In this document: positions 9,803 through 19,736 of the stretch, piece after piece
Layout of the letters: each line of letters begins with the position of its first letter
Numbering within the stretch: the first letter of the stretch is position 1
DNA from: Fischerella muscicola PCC 7414
Lineage (GTDB): Bacteria; Cyanobacteriota; Cyanobacteriia; Cyanobacteriales; Nostocaceae
DNA length: 60,114 bases
NCBI RefSeq assembly: GCF_000317205.1
Contig: NZ_AJLK01000130.1
Location: 1-60,114, forward strand
Direction: 5' to 3'
The notes under the pieces: model-generated
Told to the model about the DNA's origin: nothing
Seen by the model: the letters and a program-made list of their open reading frames with translations, nothing else
Databases searched by the model: none
Program-made: the position numbers and the translations under genes

Positions 9803-10450
9803 CTAAACTGCAACTTCCACAGTTTCTTGTCTCATCACTTCCGGTGCGCGTACTCTCAAACTCAGGCGATCGCAACGCACCGTTAAAAGTGGCTGACCCA
9901 AACCAATACCAGAAAAAGGACTTTCTGGCGGGACTTCTAACTGGGAACCAACAAACCCTAAATTTGATTCCGCTTCAAAAATATAACTCAGTAAATCAGA
10001 ATTCTTTTTACTGAAACCAGACCCGCCTAACCACTGTCGCCACGCGAACCAAGGCTGCTTGTAGCTCAAGCTACACACTAACTTGTGGTTTTGCCGAACA
10101 GTAACGCGGTTATCATTTTCCCAGGTAAATTCAGCTAATTCCTTCGGTAGTCCCCAAATTTCTCGACCACCAGCTACCGAATCAGGATTATCTACATAAA
10201 TATGAGAAACCCAACCACCAACCGTCCCCCGACAAGCTACTAAAGCAGGTATAACAATTAGTTCGCTGTACTCTAGCACTGACCCAGAACCATAATAAGA
10301 CAAATACACACCACCAAATGTTTTACCAGGCCAGGGAGAGATAATTTCTAACTCAGAAGGTATAAGGTGGCGTACGCGGTCAATATTGAGCAAATGCAAT
10401 GAGGCAATAGCGTAGCCTTGCAGTTTCCAAGGTGCTGGGGGGTATGACAT
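9803..10450 (-). CDS. Acetoacetate-decarboxylase-superfamily protein
   Basis: This 215-residue protein resembles the acetoacetate decarboxylase superfamily: YPPAPWKLQGYA at the N-terminus, GGREIWGLPKELAEFTW in the middle (the region holding the Schiff-base Lys in true decarboxylases), and a beta-rich remainder. I chose the ATG at 10450 because AGGAG lies six bases before it; the longer frame begins at 10471. The substrate in cyanobacteria is unknown and related proteins include non-decarboxylating members, so I do not assign a reaction. It is convergent with patB and lies downstream of dnaK on the same strand. Confidence 0.65.
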   Translation of the reverse strand: MSYPPAPWKLQGYAIASLHLLNIDRVRHLIPSELEIISPWPGKTFGGVYLSYYGSGSVLEYSELIVIPALVACRGTVGGWVSHIYVDNPDSVAGGREIWGLPKELAEFTWENDNRVTVRQNHKLVCSLSYKQPWFAWRQWLGGSGFSKKNSDLLSYIFEAESNLGFVGSQLEVPPESPFSGIGLGQPLLTVRCDRLSLRVRAPEVMRQETVEVAV

Positions 10451-10612
10451 TTGCATCTCCTGATCAATCAACTACTAACCACTAACTATTAACTCTCCAG
10501 AAAACAAAAAAATGACCACCCAAAGGTATACCTTGAGTGGTAATTGTTAAATTTGTTGTTTGTTAATTGTTGATAGTTGATTCCAATAACCAACAACTAA
10601 CGACAATCAACA

Positions 10613-12529
10613 TTACTTAGACTCTGTGAAATCAGCGTCAATCACATCATCACCGCCACCACCAGTAGAGGAGGAAGCACCAGCACTAGCATCTGTAGTA
10701 CCAGTACCATCACCAGTTGCACCACCACCAGCTTGCTGATAGATATTGCTACCAACAGCAAACAACGCTTGTTGTAGTTCTGGCATTAGTTTCTTGATTT
10801 GCTCGTCGTCATCTTTGCTAATCGCATCGCGCAAATCTTTCACCAAACCTTCAACTTTGGTCTTGTCAGCAGCCGGGACTTTATCGCCCAACTCTTGCAA
10901 TTGTTTTTCGGCTTGGTACGCCAAGGAGTCGGCTTGATTCTTGCGATCGATTTTCTCACGACGCTCTTTGTCGGCAGCAGCATTTTGCTCAGCTTCTCTT
11001 ACCATCCGCTCAACGTCGGATTTATCAAGGGTAGAAGCACCTGTAATGCTAATGGACTGTTCCTTGCCAGTACCTTTATCTTTAGCGGTGACGTTTAAAA
11101 TACCGTTGGCGTCAATATCGAAGGTCACTTCAATTTGGGGTACACCACGGGGTGCAGGGGGAATACCATCAAGACGGAAGGTTCCCAGACTCTTGTTATC
11201 GCCTGCCATTTCCCGTTCGCCTTGGAGGACGTGAATTTCTACGTTGGTTTGACCATCGACGGCGGTGGAGAACACTTCTGACTTCTTAGTAGGAATAGTA
11301 GTGTTGCGAGGAATAATCTTGGTCATAACACCACCCAAGGTTTCTACACCTAGAGATAGTGGTGTTACATCTAACAACAAGATACCCGTGACATCACCAG
11401 CAAGTACACCAGCTTGAATTGCAGCACCAACTGCTACCACTTCATCAGGGTTAACACTTTGGTTTGGTTCTTTACCTAACATCCGCTTCACCACGTCTTG
11501 GACGGCGGGGATACGAGTAGAACCACCCACTAGCACGACTTCGTCGATATCATTCTTGGTTAACTTAGCATCGCGCAGAGCATTTTCTACAGGGATACGA
11601 CAACGGTCGATTAAATCAGAACAAAGTTCTTCAAACTTGGCCCGTGTTAGAGTCATATCCAAGTGTTTGGGGCCGTCTTGAGTTGCAGTGATAAATGGCA
11701 GGTTGATTTCAGCTTGGGTAACGCTAGAAAGTTCAATCTTGGCTTTTTCTGCTGCTTCTGTCAGACGTTGTAAAGCTTGTCTGTCTTTACGTAAATCAAT
11801 ACCTTCGTCTTTCTTAAATGCTTCTGCTAAGTAATCAACAATTTTCTTATCGAAGTCGTCACCACCAAGGTGGGTATCACCAGAAGTAGCTAGCACTTCA
11901 AACACACCGTCGCCTACTTCCAAGATGGATACGTCAAACGTACCGCCACCAAGGTCAAATACGAGGATGGTTTCGTTGCTCTTCTTATCAAAACCGTATG
12001 CTAGGGAAGCGGCGGTAGGTTCGTTGATAATCCGCAATACTTCAATACCCGCAATCTTACCAGCATCTTTGGTGGCTTGGCGCTGAGAGTCGTTAAAGTA
12101 AGCTGGAACAGTAATTACAGCCTGAGTTACAGTTTCGCCGATGTATTTGCTGGCGTCTTCTACTAGCTTCCGCAGAACTTTAGCAGAAATTTCTTCTGGT
12201 GCAAATGCTTTTCCTGCTTGGGGACATTCCAGTTTCACGTTGCCACCACTTTGGACAACTTTATAGGAAACTTCTGTTGCTTCGTTTGTAACTTCTTCGT
12301 AGCGGCGACCGATAAATCGTTTTACAGAATAAAAAGTATTTTCGGGGTTCATCACCGCTTGGCGCTTGGCGATTTGCCCAACCAAGGTATCGCCATTTTT
12401 GGCAAACGCCACAACTGACGGTGTTGTCCGAAAACCTTCCGCATTAGCAATAACCGTGGGTTTACCACCTTCCATTACTGCTACGCAGGAGTTTGTCGTA
12501 CCTAAGTCAATTCCAACTACTTTTGCCAT
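10613..12529 (-). CDS. dnaK: Molecular chaperone DnaK (Hsp70)
   Basis: This 638-residue Hsp70 has all family landmarks: [14 protein letters not shown] phosphate-1 motif at the start, [17 protein letters not shown], the [10 protein letters not shown] phosphate-2 motif, the [13 protein letters not shown] adenosine motif, then the substrate-binding domain and a helical lid. The C-terminus is Gly/Ala/Thr-rich and ends in [12 protein letters not shown], as in the main cyanobacterial housekeeping DnaK (DnaK2-like). It folds and protects proteins in the cytoplasm using ATP. The 390-nt upstream gap should hold its promoter. Intact. Confidence 0.96.
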   Translation of the reverse strand: MAKVVGIDLGTTNSCVAVMEGGKPTVIANAEGFRTTPSVVAFAKNGDTLVGQIAKRQAVMNPENTFYSVKRFIGRRYEEVTNEATEVSYKVVQSGGNVKLECPQAGKAFAPEEISAKVLRKLVEDASKYIGETVTQAVITVPAYFNDSQRQATKDAGKIAGIEVLRIINEPTAASLAYGFDKKSNETILVFDLGGGTFDVSILEVGDGVFEVLATSGDTHLGGDDFDKKIVDYLAEAFKKDEGIDLRKDRQALQRLTEAAEKAKIELSSVTQAEINLPFITATQDGPKHLDMTLTRAKFEELCSDLIDRCRIPVENALRDAKLTKNDIDEVVLVGGSTRIPAVQDVVKRMLGKEPNQSVNPDEVVAVGAAIQAGVLAGDVTGILLLDVTPLSLGVETLGGVMTKIIPRNTTIPTKKSEVFSTAVDGQTNVEIHVLQGEREMAGDNKSLGTFRLDGIPPAPRGVPQIEVTFDIDANGILNVTAKDKGTGKEQSISITGASTLDKSDVERMVREAEQNAAADKERREKIDRKNQADSLAYQAEKQLQELGDKVPAADKTKVEGLVKDLRDAISKDDDEQIKKLMPELQQALFAVGSNIYQQAGGGATGDGTGTTDASAGASSSTGGGGDDVIDADFTESK

Positions 12530-12928
12530 TGTAGGTGCTGGCTCCGTATAACTACAAATGAATGAATGGGAGTATAAGGGACTAATTTTTGAACTAACTG
12601 GTTTTTGAAAGCAGTCAGTCCAGCATCAATACCTTTGGTTTTTACTTGGGCAAAAACCCAAGTCTATGCTGATATATATACTGAGCCTGTGTAGCCAGTC
12701 CATGAAGGGTGGTTTTCCGAACCTTAGTAAGGGCGGTTATGCTTCATGTTTCTACTTGGCTCATATATTTATTGCCTTCACTTTGTCTAATGTATGAGAA
12801 TTAATACTTCCTGAGATTCGGGTGAACCGTAATCTGATGGTCGTGTTTGCCGTCTTTTGGTTAAGTTATGATCATCGAGATGTGGGAAATACAAAAGCTT
12901 TTGATGAATGTGCGATCGCAAATGCATT
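12530..12928. promoter_or_regulatory. dnaK upstream region; no gene
   Basis: Non-coding DNA between divergent dnaK and the small remnant ORF. A stem-like pair TACTTGGGCAAAAACCCAAGT lies near 12642. No CIRCE element (TTAGCACTC-N9-GAGTGCTAA) is visible. Confidence 0.5.
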
Positions 12929-13153
12929 ATGTTTGGGTTAAGCGATTTGAAACAGACACGAGTTTATCAAGAAGCCAAGCAAGAAGGTAGGCAAGAAGGT
13001 AGACAAGAAGGTGCGCGTCAAGAAAAATTTAGAATGATACCTTTGTTGTTGAGATTGGGATTGAGTATAGAACAAGCAGCAAAAGAGTTGGATTTGAGTG
13101 TAGAAGAGGTTCTGCTAGAATCACAAAAACTATCCCAAAGTCAAGATAGTTAA
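12929..13153 (+). pseudogene. C-terminal remnant of Rpn-type (PD-(D/E)XK) nuclease family protein
   Basis: The 74-residue frame MFGLSDLKQTRVYQEAKQEG followed by repeated RQEG units and a C-terminal helix-turn-helix-like LGLSIEQAAKELDLSVEEV matches the tail of the large cyanobacterial Rpn/transposase-like nuclease family, normally about 270-300 residues. The catalytic N-terminal domain is absent upstream, where no frame continues it. I therefore call it a truncated remnant, though short stand-alone versions could be expressed. Confidence 0.55.
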
Positions 13154-13189
13154 ATAAAAAATAACAAAATTTGCACCGAAACATTATTT

Positions 13190-14191
13190 ATGCTTTCTCC
13201 CATCCTCAAAGCTAGACTCTCATCACCTTTAAAAGTTGGCAATTTTGAGGTGAACAGTCGGGTTTTGCAGTCGCCTCTTTCTGGGGTGACAGATTTGGTG
13301 TTTCGTCGCTTAGTACGTCGCTACGCACCAGATTCGATGATGTACACAGAAATGGTGAGTGCGACGGAGTTACACCATGTCAAAAAATTGCCAAAAATCA
13401 TGGAGGTAGACGCCAACGAACGACCAATTAGCATCCAGTTGTTTGATTGTCGTCCCGATTTTTTGGCAGAAGCAGCGCAGAAAGCAGTGGCAGAAGGCGC
13501 AGATACGATTGATATCAATATGGGTTGCCCTGTCAATAAAATTACCAAAAAGGGTGGCGGTTCTTCGCTGCTGCGACAACCACAAGTCGCTGAGGCAATT
13601 GTACGGGAAGTTGTCAACGCTGTGGATGTGCCTGTAACAGTAAAAACTCGTATTGGCTGGAATGATGAGGAAATTACGATCCTGGATTTTGCTAAACGGA
13701 TGCAGGATGCAGGCGCACAAATGATTACAGTCCATGCCCGGACTCGCACCCAAGGTTACAATGGTAACGCCCGTTGGGAATGGATTGGTCGTGTCAAAGA
13801 AGTGCTTTCGATTCCAGTGATTGCCAATGGTGATATTTTTTCGGTAGAGTCGGCGGTGCAATGTTTGGAAAAAACGGGTGCTGATGGGGTAATGTGTTCG
13901 CGGGGAACATTAGGTTATCCGTTTTTGGTGGGAGAGATAGATTATTTTCTGAAAACTGGTGAGAAGTTACCACCACCAACACCGATACAGCGTTTGGAAT
14001 GTGCCAAAGAACATTTACAGGCGCTTTGGGAATATAAAGGCGATCGCGGAATTCTGCAAGCCCGTAAACATATGACTTGGTATGCAAAAGGTTTTGTGGG
14101 TGCAGCAGAGTTACGTGCAGAATTGAGTTTGATTGAAACGGTACACCAGGGTGTAGATTTAATTGATAGAACGATTGAGCAGTTAAATTAA
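13190..14191 (+). CDS. dusB: tRNA-dihydrouridine synthase (DusB/NifR3 family)
   Basis: This 333-residue TIM-barrel flavoenzyme reduces specific uridines in tRNA to dihydrouridine using FMN and NADPH. Visible landmarks are APLSGVTD-like LQSPLSGVTDLVFRRL at the start, the catalytic Cys in DINMGCPVNKITKKGGGSSLL, VKTRIGW, TVHARTRTQGYNG and the phosphate-binding IANGDIFS with GADGVMCSRGTLG. Length is normal for the family. It stands alone; the preceding gene is a remnant. Confidence 0.92.
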   Translation: MLSPILKARLSSPLKVGNFEVNSRVLQSPLSGVTDLVFRRLVRRYAPDSMMYTEMVSATELHHVKKLPKIMEVDANERPISIQLFDCRPDFLAEAAQKAVAEGADTIDINMGCPVNKITKKGGGSSLLRQPQVAEAIVREVVNAVDVPVTVKTRIGWNDEEITILDFAKRMQDAGAQMITVHARTRTQGYNGNARWEWIGRVKEVLSIPVIANGDIFSVESAVQCLEKTGADGVMCSRGTLGYPFLVGEIDYFLKTGEKLPPPTPIQRLECAKEHLQALWEYKGDRGILQARKHMTWYAKGFVGAAELRAELSLIETVHQGVDLIDRTIEQLN

Positions 14192-14209
14192 AAATCGGCA
14201 ACCGCAGGC

Positions 14210-14570
14210 TCAATTAACTCTACTCAACGGTAGTAATGTCTCAACAACACTTTTCCACCATCCAATCGCTACATCAACAACGACTAGGAAATCTTCTGGC
14301 ATGATCTGCGTATGTACTTTTCTGGTGTACCATTTCCATTTGCTGCGGTTTTTGCTGCTATTCCACCATTGTGGTGCAGCTAAAATTTCCAGTATCTCTT
14401 GTAAAGGAGTATTGCGGCTACTAAATGCAATAGCGATCGCATTAATCCCTGCGGCAATTCAATGAGTATGCATTTGACACCCAAACCTTGGCAAAGCTGA
14501 GAAAATTTTTCGCGATCGCCTAAATTGTTCACAACTTATTCTAAAACTCGCTCTCTTTGCTCTCAAGGTT
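14210..14570 (-). pseudogene. Decayed gene of unknown function
   Basis: Reading the minus strand, a coherent protein stretch ends in ...EDFLVVVDVAIGWWKSVVETLL and a TGA at 14210-14212, covering about 80 codons with normal composition. Upstream it is interrupted by a frame change near 14458, and the other frame continues as GDREKFSQLCQGLGVKC preceded by a TAA where CAA would fit. The piece is therefore a broken gene. I do not recognise the family. It sits between convergent dusB and the decarboxylase gene. Confidence 0.5.
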
Positions 14571-14585
14571 GGTTCAAGTAGTTGA

Positions 14586-16097
14586 TCAAAGTTTAGCCTT
14601 TACAACCGTAATTGTACTTAAGCTAGTATCCGCACAACCACTAATAAATCCGCCCATTGCTTGGATTTTTTGTAAATATTCCAACGCGGGTTTAGTAATC
14701 ATTTCTCCTGGCATCAACACAGGGATACCAGGGGGATAAGGACAGACGGTTTCAGCACAAATACGTCCTATAGTTTTTGAGATTGGTAAAGTTTCTGTCG
14801 CAGCAAAAAAAGCTTCGCGAGGCGATATATGCACAGAAGCCCCCACATTAAAAACATCATCCCATATTTCCTGCCCTTCTGCTTTATAGGAGAGGAGGCT
14901 AGGGGATGAGGTTATCATCTCGGTAAGTTTAGTCAAAGCTTGCACCAAATGCTCGATATCTTCTTGGGTGTTTCCTAAACTAATAATGAACGTAAGATGT
15001 TGTAGCGTTGCAAATTCCGCAGTTACACCGAACTGTTGATCGAGAATTTCTTCGGCAGTAAAACCTGTTATGCCTAAGCCGGAAACAGTCACAGTTAAAC
15101 GTGCTTGATCTAAGCTGATAAAACCAGGAGATCCCCCCAACTCTCCTTGTAGAGGGCTTTGTAAAATTGACAATCCAGAAATTTGTGTAATTCTAGTTCT
15201 CGCCTCCTTAGCAAGTTGCAGTGTGCGAGACATTAACTGTTTGCCATACAGCGCCATTTGTTGACGGGCTGCATCCAAGGAAGCTAAAAGTAAATAACTA
15301 GGGCTAGTAGATTGTACTAGCTGTAAAGCTTTGTTGAGGCGATCGCGATTTATTCTTTTACCTTGGATATGCAGCATCGATGCTTGGGTCATTGCACCCA
15401 GGGTTTTATGAATTGACTGAACAGATAAATCTGCGCCTGCTTGCAAGGCTGGGGTGGGTAGTTGGGGATGAAAAGCAAAGTGGGCGCCGTGGGCTTCGTC
15501 TACTATTAAAGGGATATTGTATTGGTGCGTAATTTGGGCGATCGCTTGTACATCTCCACAAACACCGTAGTATGTAGGGTAAACCATGATTACGGCTTTG
15601 GCATCGGGATGCTTGAAGAGTGCTGCTGCTACTGCGTTGGGAGTGATACTGTGAGCAATATCTAAAACAGGGTCGTATTCTGGATTGACAAAAATTGGTA
15701 TAGCACCAGAGAGAATTAATCCTGCGATCGCAGAAGAATGAACATTGCGTGGCAGAATAATTTTATCGCCAGTGTTGCAAGTAGCAAGAATTGCTGCCTC
15801 AATTCCACAAGTAGAACCATTGACAAGAAACCATGTTTGTGCAGCACCAAAGACTTCTGCTGCTAATTCTTGTGCTTGTTGGATCACACCTGCTGGTGCA
15901 AATAGATTATCTAACTCTGTTAATTCTGGTAAATCGTTGCGAAATACAGTTTTACCAAAAACATCAGCTATCTTCGGGGAAATTCCCACACCTCGTTTAT
16001 GTCCTGGAGTGTAAAAAGGTGCATGGAAACGTTCAGCACAGACTTTTAAGGTGTCTAATAAAGGTGTTTGATTTTGATCGAGCATTTTTATCATCAA
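14586..16097 (-). CDS. Orn/Lys/Arg decarboxylase family PLP enzyme
   Basis: This 503-residue fold-type I PLP enzyme belongs to the Orn/Lys/Arg decarboxylase group. N-terminal FYTPGHKRG, the substrate-side NGSTCGIEAAILA, the Asp of VDEAHGAH and the PLP Lys in SVQSIHKTLGAMTQ are all visible, followed by a C-terminal domain with PYPPGIPVLMPGE, a strong family signature. Such enzymes start polyamine synthesis from arginine, ornithine or lysine. Which amino acid is used cannot be told from the sequence. Three Met codons compete at the start (16097, 16094, 16085); the first is used here. Residues 335-340 include a Ser/Gly-rich stretch but the frame is intact. Confidence 0.85.
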   Translation of the reverse strand: MMIKMLDQNQTPLLDTLKVCAERFHAPFYTPGHKRGVGISPKIADVFGKTVFRNDLPELTELDNLFAPAGVIQQAQELAAEVFGAAQTWFLVNGSTCGIEAAILATCNTGDKIILPRNVHSSAIAGLILSGAIPIFVNPEYDPVLDIAHSITPNAVAAALFKHPDAKAVIMVYPTYYGVCGDVQAIAQITHQYNIPLIVDEAHGAHFAFHPQLPTPALQAGADLSVQSIHKTLGAMTQASMLHIQGKRINRDRLNKALQLVQSTSPSYLLLASLDAARQQMALYGKQLMSRTLQLAKEARTRITQISGLSILQSPLQGELGGSPGFISLDQARLTVTVSGLGITGFTAEEILDQQFGVTAEFATLQHLTFIISLGNTQEDIEHLVQALTKLTEMITSSPSLLSYKAEGQEIWDDVFNVGASVHISPREAFFAATETLPISKTIGRICAETVCPYPPGIPVLMPGEMITKPALEYLQKIQAMGGFISGCADTSLSTITVVKAKL

Positions 16098-16250
16098 GCA
16101 GCCGTATCATAGCTGAATAGCCAAATTGGAATTTCAATCACAAAGTTCGTACCTTGCCCTGGCGTTGTATCACACTAAAGCCTAGGATGATGTTTTTCGG
16201 TAAATCGTGTGCCAAAATCGTAACAAAAGAGAATAATCCCAATGCTCTTT

Positions 16251-17777
16251 CTAGTATTTTGCCAATTGATTCCCATCTATTTGTTTGACTACTGTTAGGG
16301 CTGAATAACTCACACCTGCTGTACCTTCACCGGGATGGGTGGAGTCACCAACTAACCAAAGATGATCTATAGGTGTACGATTGGCAAATCCAAAGGGACC
16401 AAATGTGGGTATCCTTTGACAAATTCCACCAACAATACCACGATCACGACCTGTATAATAAGCAAAGGTACGGGGAGTGGCAGCTTCTATGTGAATGATA
16501 GTTTCTGGTTTTAAGTAAAAGTATTTTGCCAGACGAGTGATCGCATCTTCTGTATACTTTTGCTTTAATCCCTCGTAATCTTCTGTCTGCCACCAAGGTT
16601 CAGGATCTACAAAGGAAGAAGCAATAATTGTAGCTTGACCTGTAGGCGCGCGACCATCACCAGGATGACTTACAGACACAAATAAGGAATTATTTTCGCC
16701 AATGGGACCATTGGCATCGTACAAAAATTGTAGGTGGGGGGGACAATCAAGGGGAATAGCGCTTGCATCTACGCCTAGATACACTACAAATGCACCTGAT
16801 GCAGGTGGCAATTTTGCCACACGTTTTCTATACCCAGAGGGAGCTTTTTCACCTAGCAATTTCACTAAATTTTGGACTGTGACATTAGCAATGATTTGGT
16901 CGGCTGATTCTGTCCAAGTTTCCCCAGTTTTTTGATTGCGAATAACTACAGCCTTAGCTTTAGCTTGGGCTACTTTGATTTGTTCAACAGTGTGGCGCAT
17001 TAATAATTTACCACCATCTCTTTCTAAGGCAGAAACTAGGCGATCGCTCAGTACCTGCATACTACCTTGGAGATGAAATAATCCTTGTGGTGCCTGAGAT
17101 ACACTCAACGCCGTTGCTGCGTACAATAGTGCTGTTTCTTCTGCATCTACCTGAGAGTATAGCTTCAGTTGCAAATCTAAAAATGTCCGCAAACGCTGAT
17201 CATCTGCCAGCTTGTAGGCACGCAGCGCATCCCCTACCGTAAACAACGTATAAGGTACAGTAATTAACGTACTCGGACGCACCGCTTTGGTTAGCTGCCA
17301 TAAATCCCAAATTTTACGCGGCGGTAGCACCGGATCACGCCCTTGAAATTCCCAACTGGCTTTAAACAATTCTGCAATCAATTGCCAAAATGGTTCACTA
17401 CCAGGGAACTGTCGCTGGCGTTCCTCTTGCCATTTCTGAGGATCACGCCAAACATTGATGGGTGTATTTTCTCCTGGCAAATATACCGCACAAGCAGGAT
17501 CACAAGGTGTTGCAGGCGGCAGATCAACTTCTAATTCTGAGAAAATGCGGTGGTGAATTCCTCCTGGTTCTAAACCTGCAACTTGGGTTGCACCGACATC
17601 AAAAGTAAAGCCTTTGCGTTTAAATGTAGAAGCACAACCACCAGGCACTAGGGCTTGATCTAGAATGAGGACATTGTAACCTCTATGGGCCAATAATGCC
17701 CCAGCAGTGAGTCCGCCAATTCCTGCACCAATGATGATGACACGAGATTTAGTTTTGCCAACACGATAATTTGGCAT
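16251..17777 (-). CDS. crtD: Carotenoid desaturase, CrtD-like (C-3',4' desaturase)
   Basis: This 508-residue FAD enzyme of the phytoene desaturase/CrtISO family begins with the dinucleotide fold VIIIGAGIGGLTAGALLAHRG and has the family stretch PGGCASTFKRKGFTFDVGATQVAG. The C-terminus carries HLWLVGDSTHPGEGTAGVSYSA, the FAD-binding end motif. The N-terminal GGCASTF...GATQ pattern is the one I associate with CrtD of the myxoxanthophyll pathway rather than CrtISO or CrtO. It would desaturate the psi-end of carotenoids in the membrane. The exact subfamily call is by memory of motifs. Confidence 0.7.
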   Translation of the reverse strand: MPNYRVGKTKSRVIIIGAGIGGLTAGALLAHRGYNVLILDQALVPGGCASTFKRKGFTFDVGATQVAGLEPGGIHHRIFSELEVDLPPATPCDPACAVYLPGENTPINVWRDPQKWQEERQRQFPGSEPFWQLIAELFKASWEFQGRDPVLPPRKIWDLWQLTKAVRPSTLITVPYTLFTVGDALRAYKLADDQRLRTFLDLQLKLYSQVDAEETALLYAATALSVSQAPQGLFHLQGSMQVLSDRLVSALERDGGKLLMRHTVEQIKVAQAKAKAVVIRNQKTGETWTESADQIIANVTVQNLVKLLGEKAPSGYRKRVAKLPPASGAFVVYLGVDASAIPLDCPPHLQFLYDANGPIGENNSLFVSVSHPGDGRAPTGQATIIASSFVDPEPWWQTEDYEGLKQKYTEDAITRLAKYFYLKPETIIHIEAATPRTFAYYTGRDRGIVGGICQRIPTFGPFGFANRTPIDHLWLVGDSTHPGEGTAGVSYSALTVVKQIDGNQLAKY

Positions 17778-17839
17778 TGATATTTATCAAATACTTCTTA
17801 ATATTTCTAATTATAATTTACAAATATTTAATAGAAAGA

Positions 17840-17940
17840 AGCAATCCTATTTGAGTTATGAAAATTCGTGGTGTCCAGATCCCCGACTTCTTCCGAGAAG
17901 TCGGGGATCTAAGTTTTCACGAATGATTAAGGATTGCTAT
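17840..17940. mobile_element. MITE-like palindromic element, copy 2
   Basis: About 101 bp with outer ends AGCAATCCTA / TAAGGATTGCTAT and a perfect central stem AGATCCCCGACTTCT / AGAAGTCGGGGATCT. The arm next to the stem reads CACGAATGATTAAGG, matching the other strand of copy 1 (CTAACTCATTCGTG). The shared ends and core make it the same element family as 7171-7267. It lies upstream of the crtD-like gene. Confidence 0.75.
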
Positions 17941-18182
17941 GTATAGTGATTTTTCACTCAATCATGTATAAAACCTCACAAAAACAGCCTTTGATTGAGA
18001 GGGGTGTCTGATCGGACGGGGTGAGGTTGGTAAAAATAAACCACAAAAACACCAAGAAAAAATTGCCAAAACGTGCCGCAGATACAGCAATAACTCAGTG
18101 AATTTTTTGTAGTTAAGCGATCGCTGCAATTCTCATTTAAGTGCTATGTAAGATAGAGGTAACTGCTCACTTACAACTACCC

Positions 18183-19463
18183 ATGACCTCAACCCTGGTA
18201 AAATTTCCTCGTCTGAATGCACCAAAGCTTCATCGATTACCGAATGGTTTAACAATCATAGCGGAGCAAATGCCGATAGATGCAGTTAACCTGAGTTTGT
18301 GGATTAACGTTGGCTCAGCTTTAGAAACAGATGCTATTAATGGCATGGCTCACTTTTTAGAGCATATGATTTTTAAAGGCACTGAGCAACTAATCAGCGG
18401 TGAATTTGAACGTAGAATTGAAGAGCGGGGTGCTGTTACTAATGCCGCTACTAGCCAGGATTATACCCATTACTATATCACCACTGCTCCTAAGGATTTT
18501 GCTGATCTTGCGCCTCTGCAAATTGATGTAGTAGCTAATGCAAGTATTCCTGATGATGCCTTTGAACGGGAAAGGTTGGTAGTTTTAGAAGAAATAAGAC
18601 GTTCCGAAGATAATCCCCGTCGCCGCACCTACAAAAGAGCGATGGAGATGGCTTTTGCACAACTGCCTTATCGACGTCCCGTATTGGGGCCACAAGAGGT
18701 AATCTCTCACCTCCAACCCCAACAGATGCGAGATTTTCACGCTACTTGGTATCAACCGCCATCAATAACTGCTGTAGCTGTGGGTAATTTACCAGTAGAA
18801 AAATTAATTGAAATCATAGCAGAAGGCTTTACAAAATCTCACAATCAACAATCAACAATCAACAAACAACTACCAACACTTGCTTGTGAACTCCCATTTA
18901 CTGAAATTGTCCGACAAGAATTTACTGATGAAAGCTTACAACAAGCACGACTGGTGATGGTTTGGCGAGTTCCAGGCTTAGACAAACTTGATGAAACTTA
19001 CGCCTTGGATGTTTTGGCGGCAATTCTTGGGCATGGACGTATATCCAGATTAGTCCGAGAGTTACGCGAAGAACGTGGACTTGCTTCCCATATTTCTGTG
19101 AGTAACATGACTCATAAGTTGCAGGGAACATTTTATATTTCCGCCCACTGTTCAGTAGAAAATGTGGGGTTAGTGGAAGAAGCGATCGCTCAACATATTA
19201 GAACCTTACAAACCGAGTTCGTGCAAGAATCAGAAATTGCCCGTGTGCAGAAACGAGTTGCGAATAGATTTATTTTTGGCAACGAGACACCAAGCGATCG
19301 CGCAGGTTTATATGGATATTATCAAACACTAATAGGTGATTTAGAACCAGCCTTTGACTACCCCAGCCACATCCAAGCACAGGATGCAACAAAGTTAATG
19401 CAAGCAGCCCAAAAGTATCTTACCCCCGATGCATACGGTGTGGTAGTAATGAAACCTGTTTAG
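18183..19463 (+). CDS. M16-family zinc peptidase (processing-protease-like)
   Basis: This 426-residue protein is a pitrilysin-type (M16) peptidase with the inverted zinc motif HFLEH (in GMAHFLEHMIFKGTE) and the downstream Glu in VVLEEIRRSEDNP. Such proteins work as homodimers or as paired subunits, and a cyanobacterial partner usually lies elsewhere or next door; no partner is seen here. The start at 18183 (MTSTLVKFPRLN) is preferred over 18141 because the N-terminus then matches the family. Between the two lobes, at about residues 219-235, SHNQQSTINKQLPTLACEL is a translated dispersed repeat (see findings). Substrate unknown. Confidence 0.83.
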   Translation: MTSTLVKFPRLNAPKLHRLPNGLTIIAEQMPIDAVNLSLWINVGSALETDAINGMAHFLEHMIFKGTEQLISGEFERRIEERGAVTNAATSQDYTHYYITTAPKDFADLAPLQIDVVANASIPDDAFERERLVVLEEIRRSEDNPRRRTYKRAMEMAFAQLPYRRPVLGPQEVISHLQPQQMRDFHATWYQPPSITAVAVGNLPVEKLIEIIAEGFTKSHNQQSTINKQLPTLACELPFTEIVRQEFTDESLQQARLVMVWRVPGLDKLDETYALDVLAAILGHGRISRLVRELREERGLASHISVSNMTHKLQGTFYISAHCSVENVGLVEEAIAQHIRTLQTEFVQESEIARVQKRVANRFIFGNETPSDRAGLYGYYQTLIGDLEPAFDYPSHIQAQDATKLMQAAQKYLTPDAYGVVVMKPV

Positions 19464-19736
19464 TTAGTGGTTGGTAGTTGTTTGTTGGTTATTGGTTGTT
19501 GTAGAGACGTGCCATGGCACGTCTGTACATTAGTTAGTGGTTAGTGGTTAGTTGTTGTAGAGACGTGCCATGGCACGTCTGTACATTGGTTAGTGGTTAG
19601 TGGTTATTTCTCCACTCCCCACCACCCCATCTCCCCATCTCCCCATTGCCCCATTGCCCCTAATCCCCACTCCCTGTCGGTCGTGGGGTCCGGTGAGTTC
19701 CCCATCTCCCCACCACCCCACCCCCCATCTAAAATC
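19464..19736. repeat. Dispersed repeats upstream of fructosamine kinase gene
   Basis: Two copies of GTAGAGACGTGCCATGGCAC followed by GTCTGTACATT (19501-19531 and 19556-19586); the core AGACGTGCCATGGCACGTCT is a perfect palindrome. They are followed by CCCCAT/CTCCCC-rich repeats (19606-19730) that recur inverted at 26850-26915 and 60050-60114. No gene is present; the 5' extension of the kinase frame through this tract is not coding. Confidence 0.7.

Noticed and set aside
19593-19736. N-terminal extension of fructosamine kinase
   Set aside because: Pro/Ser/His-rich translation of a CCCCAT repeat; family length begins at 19737.
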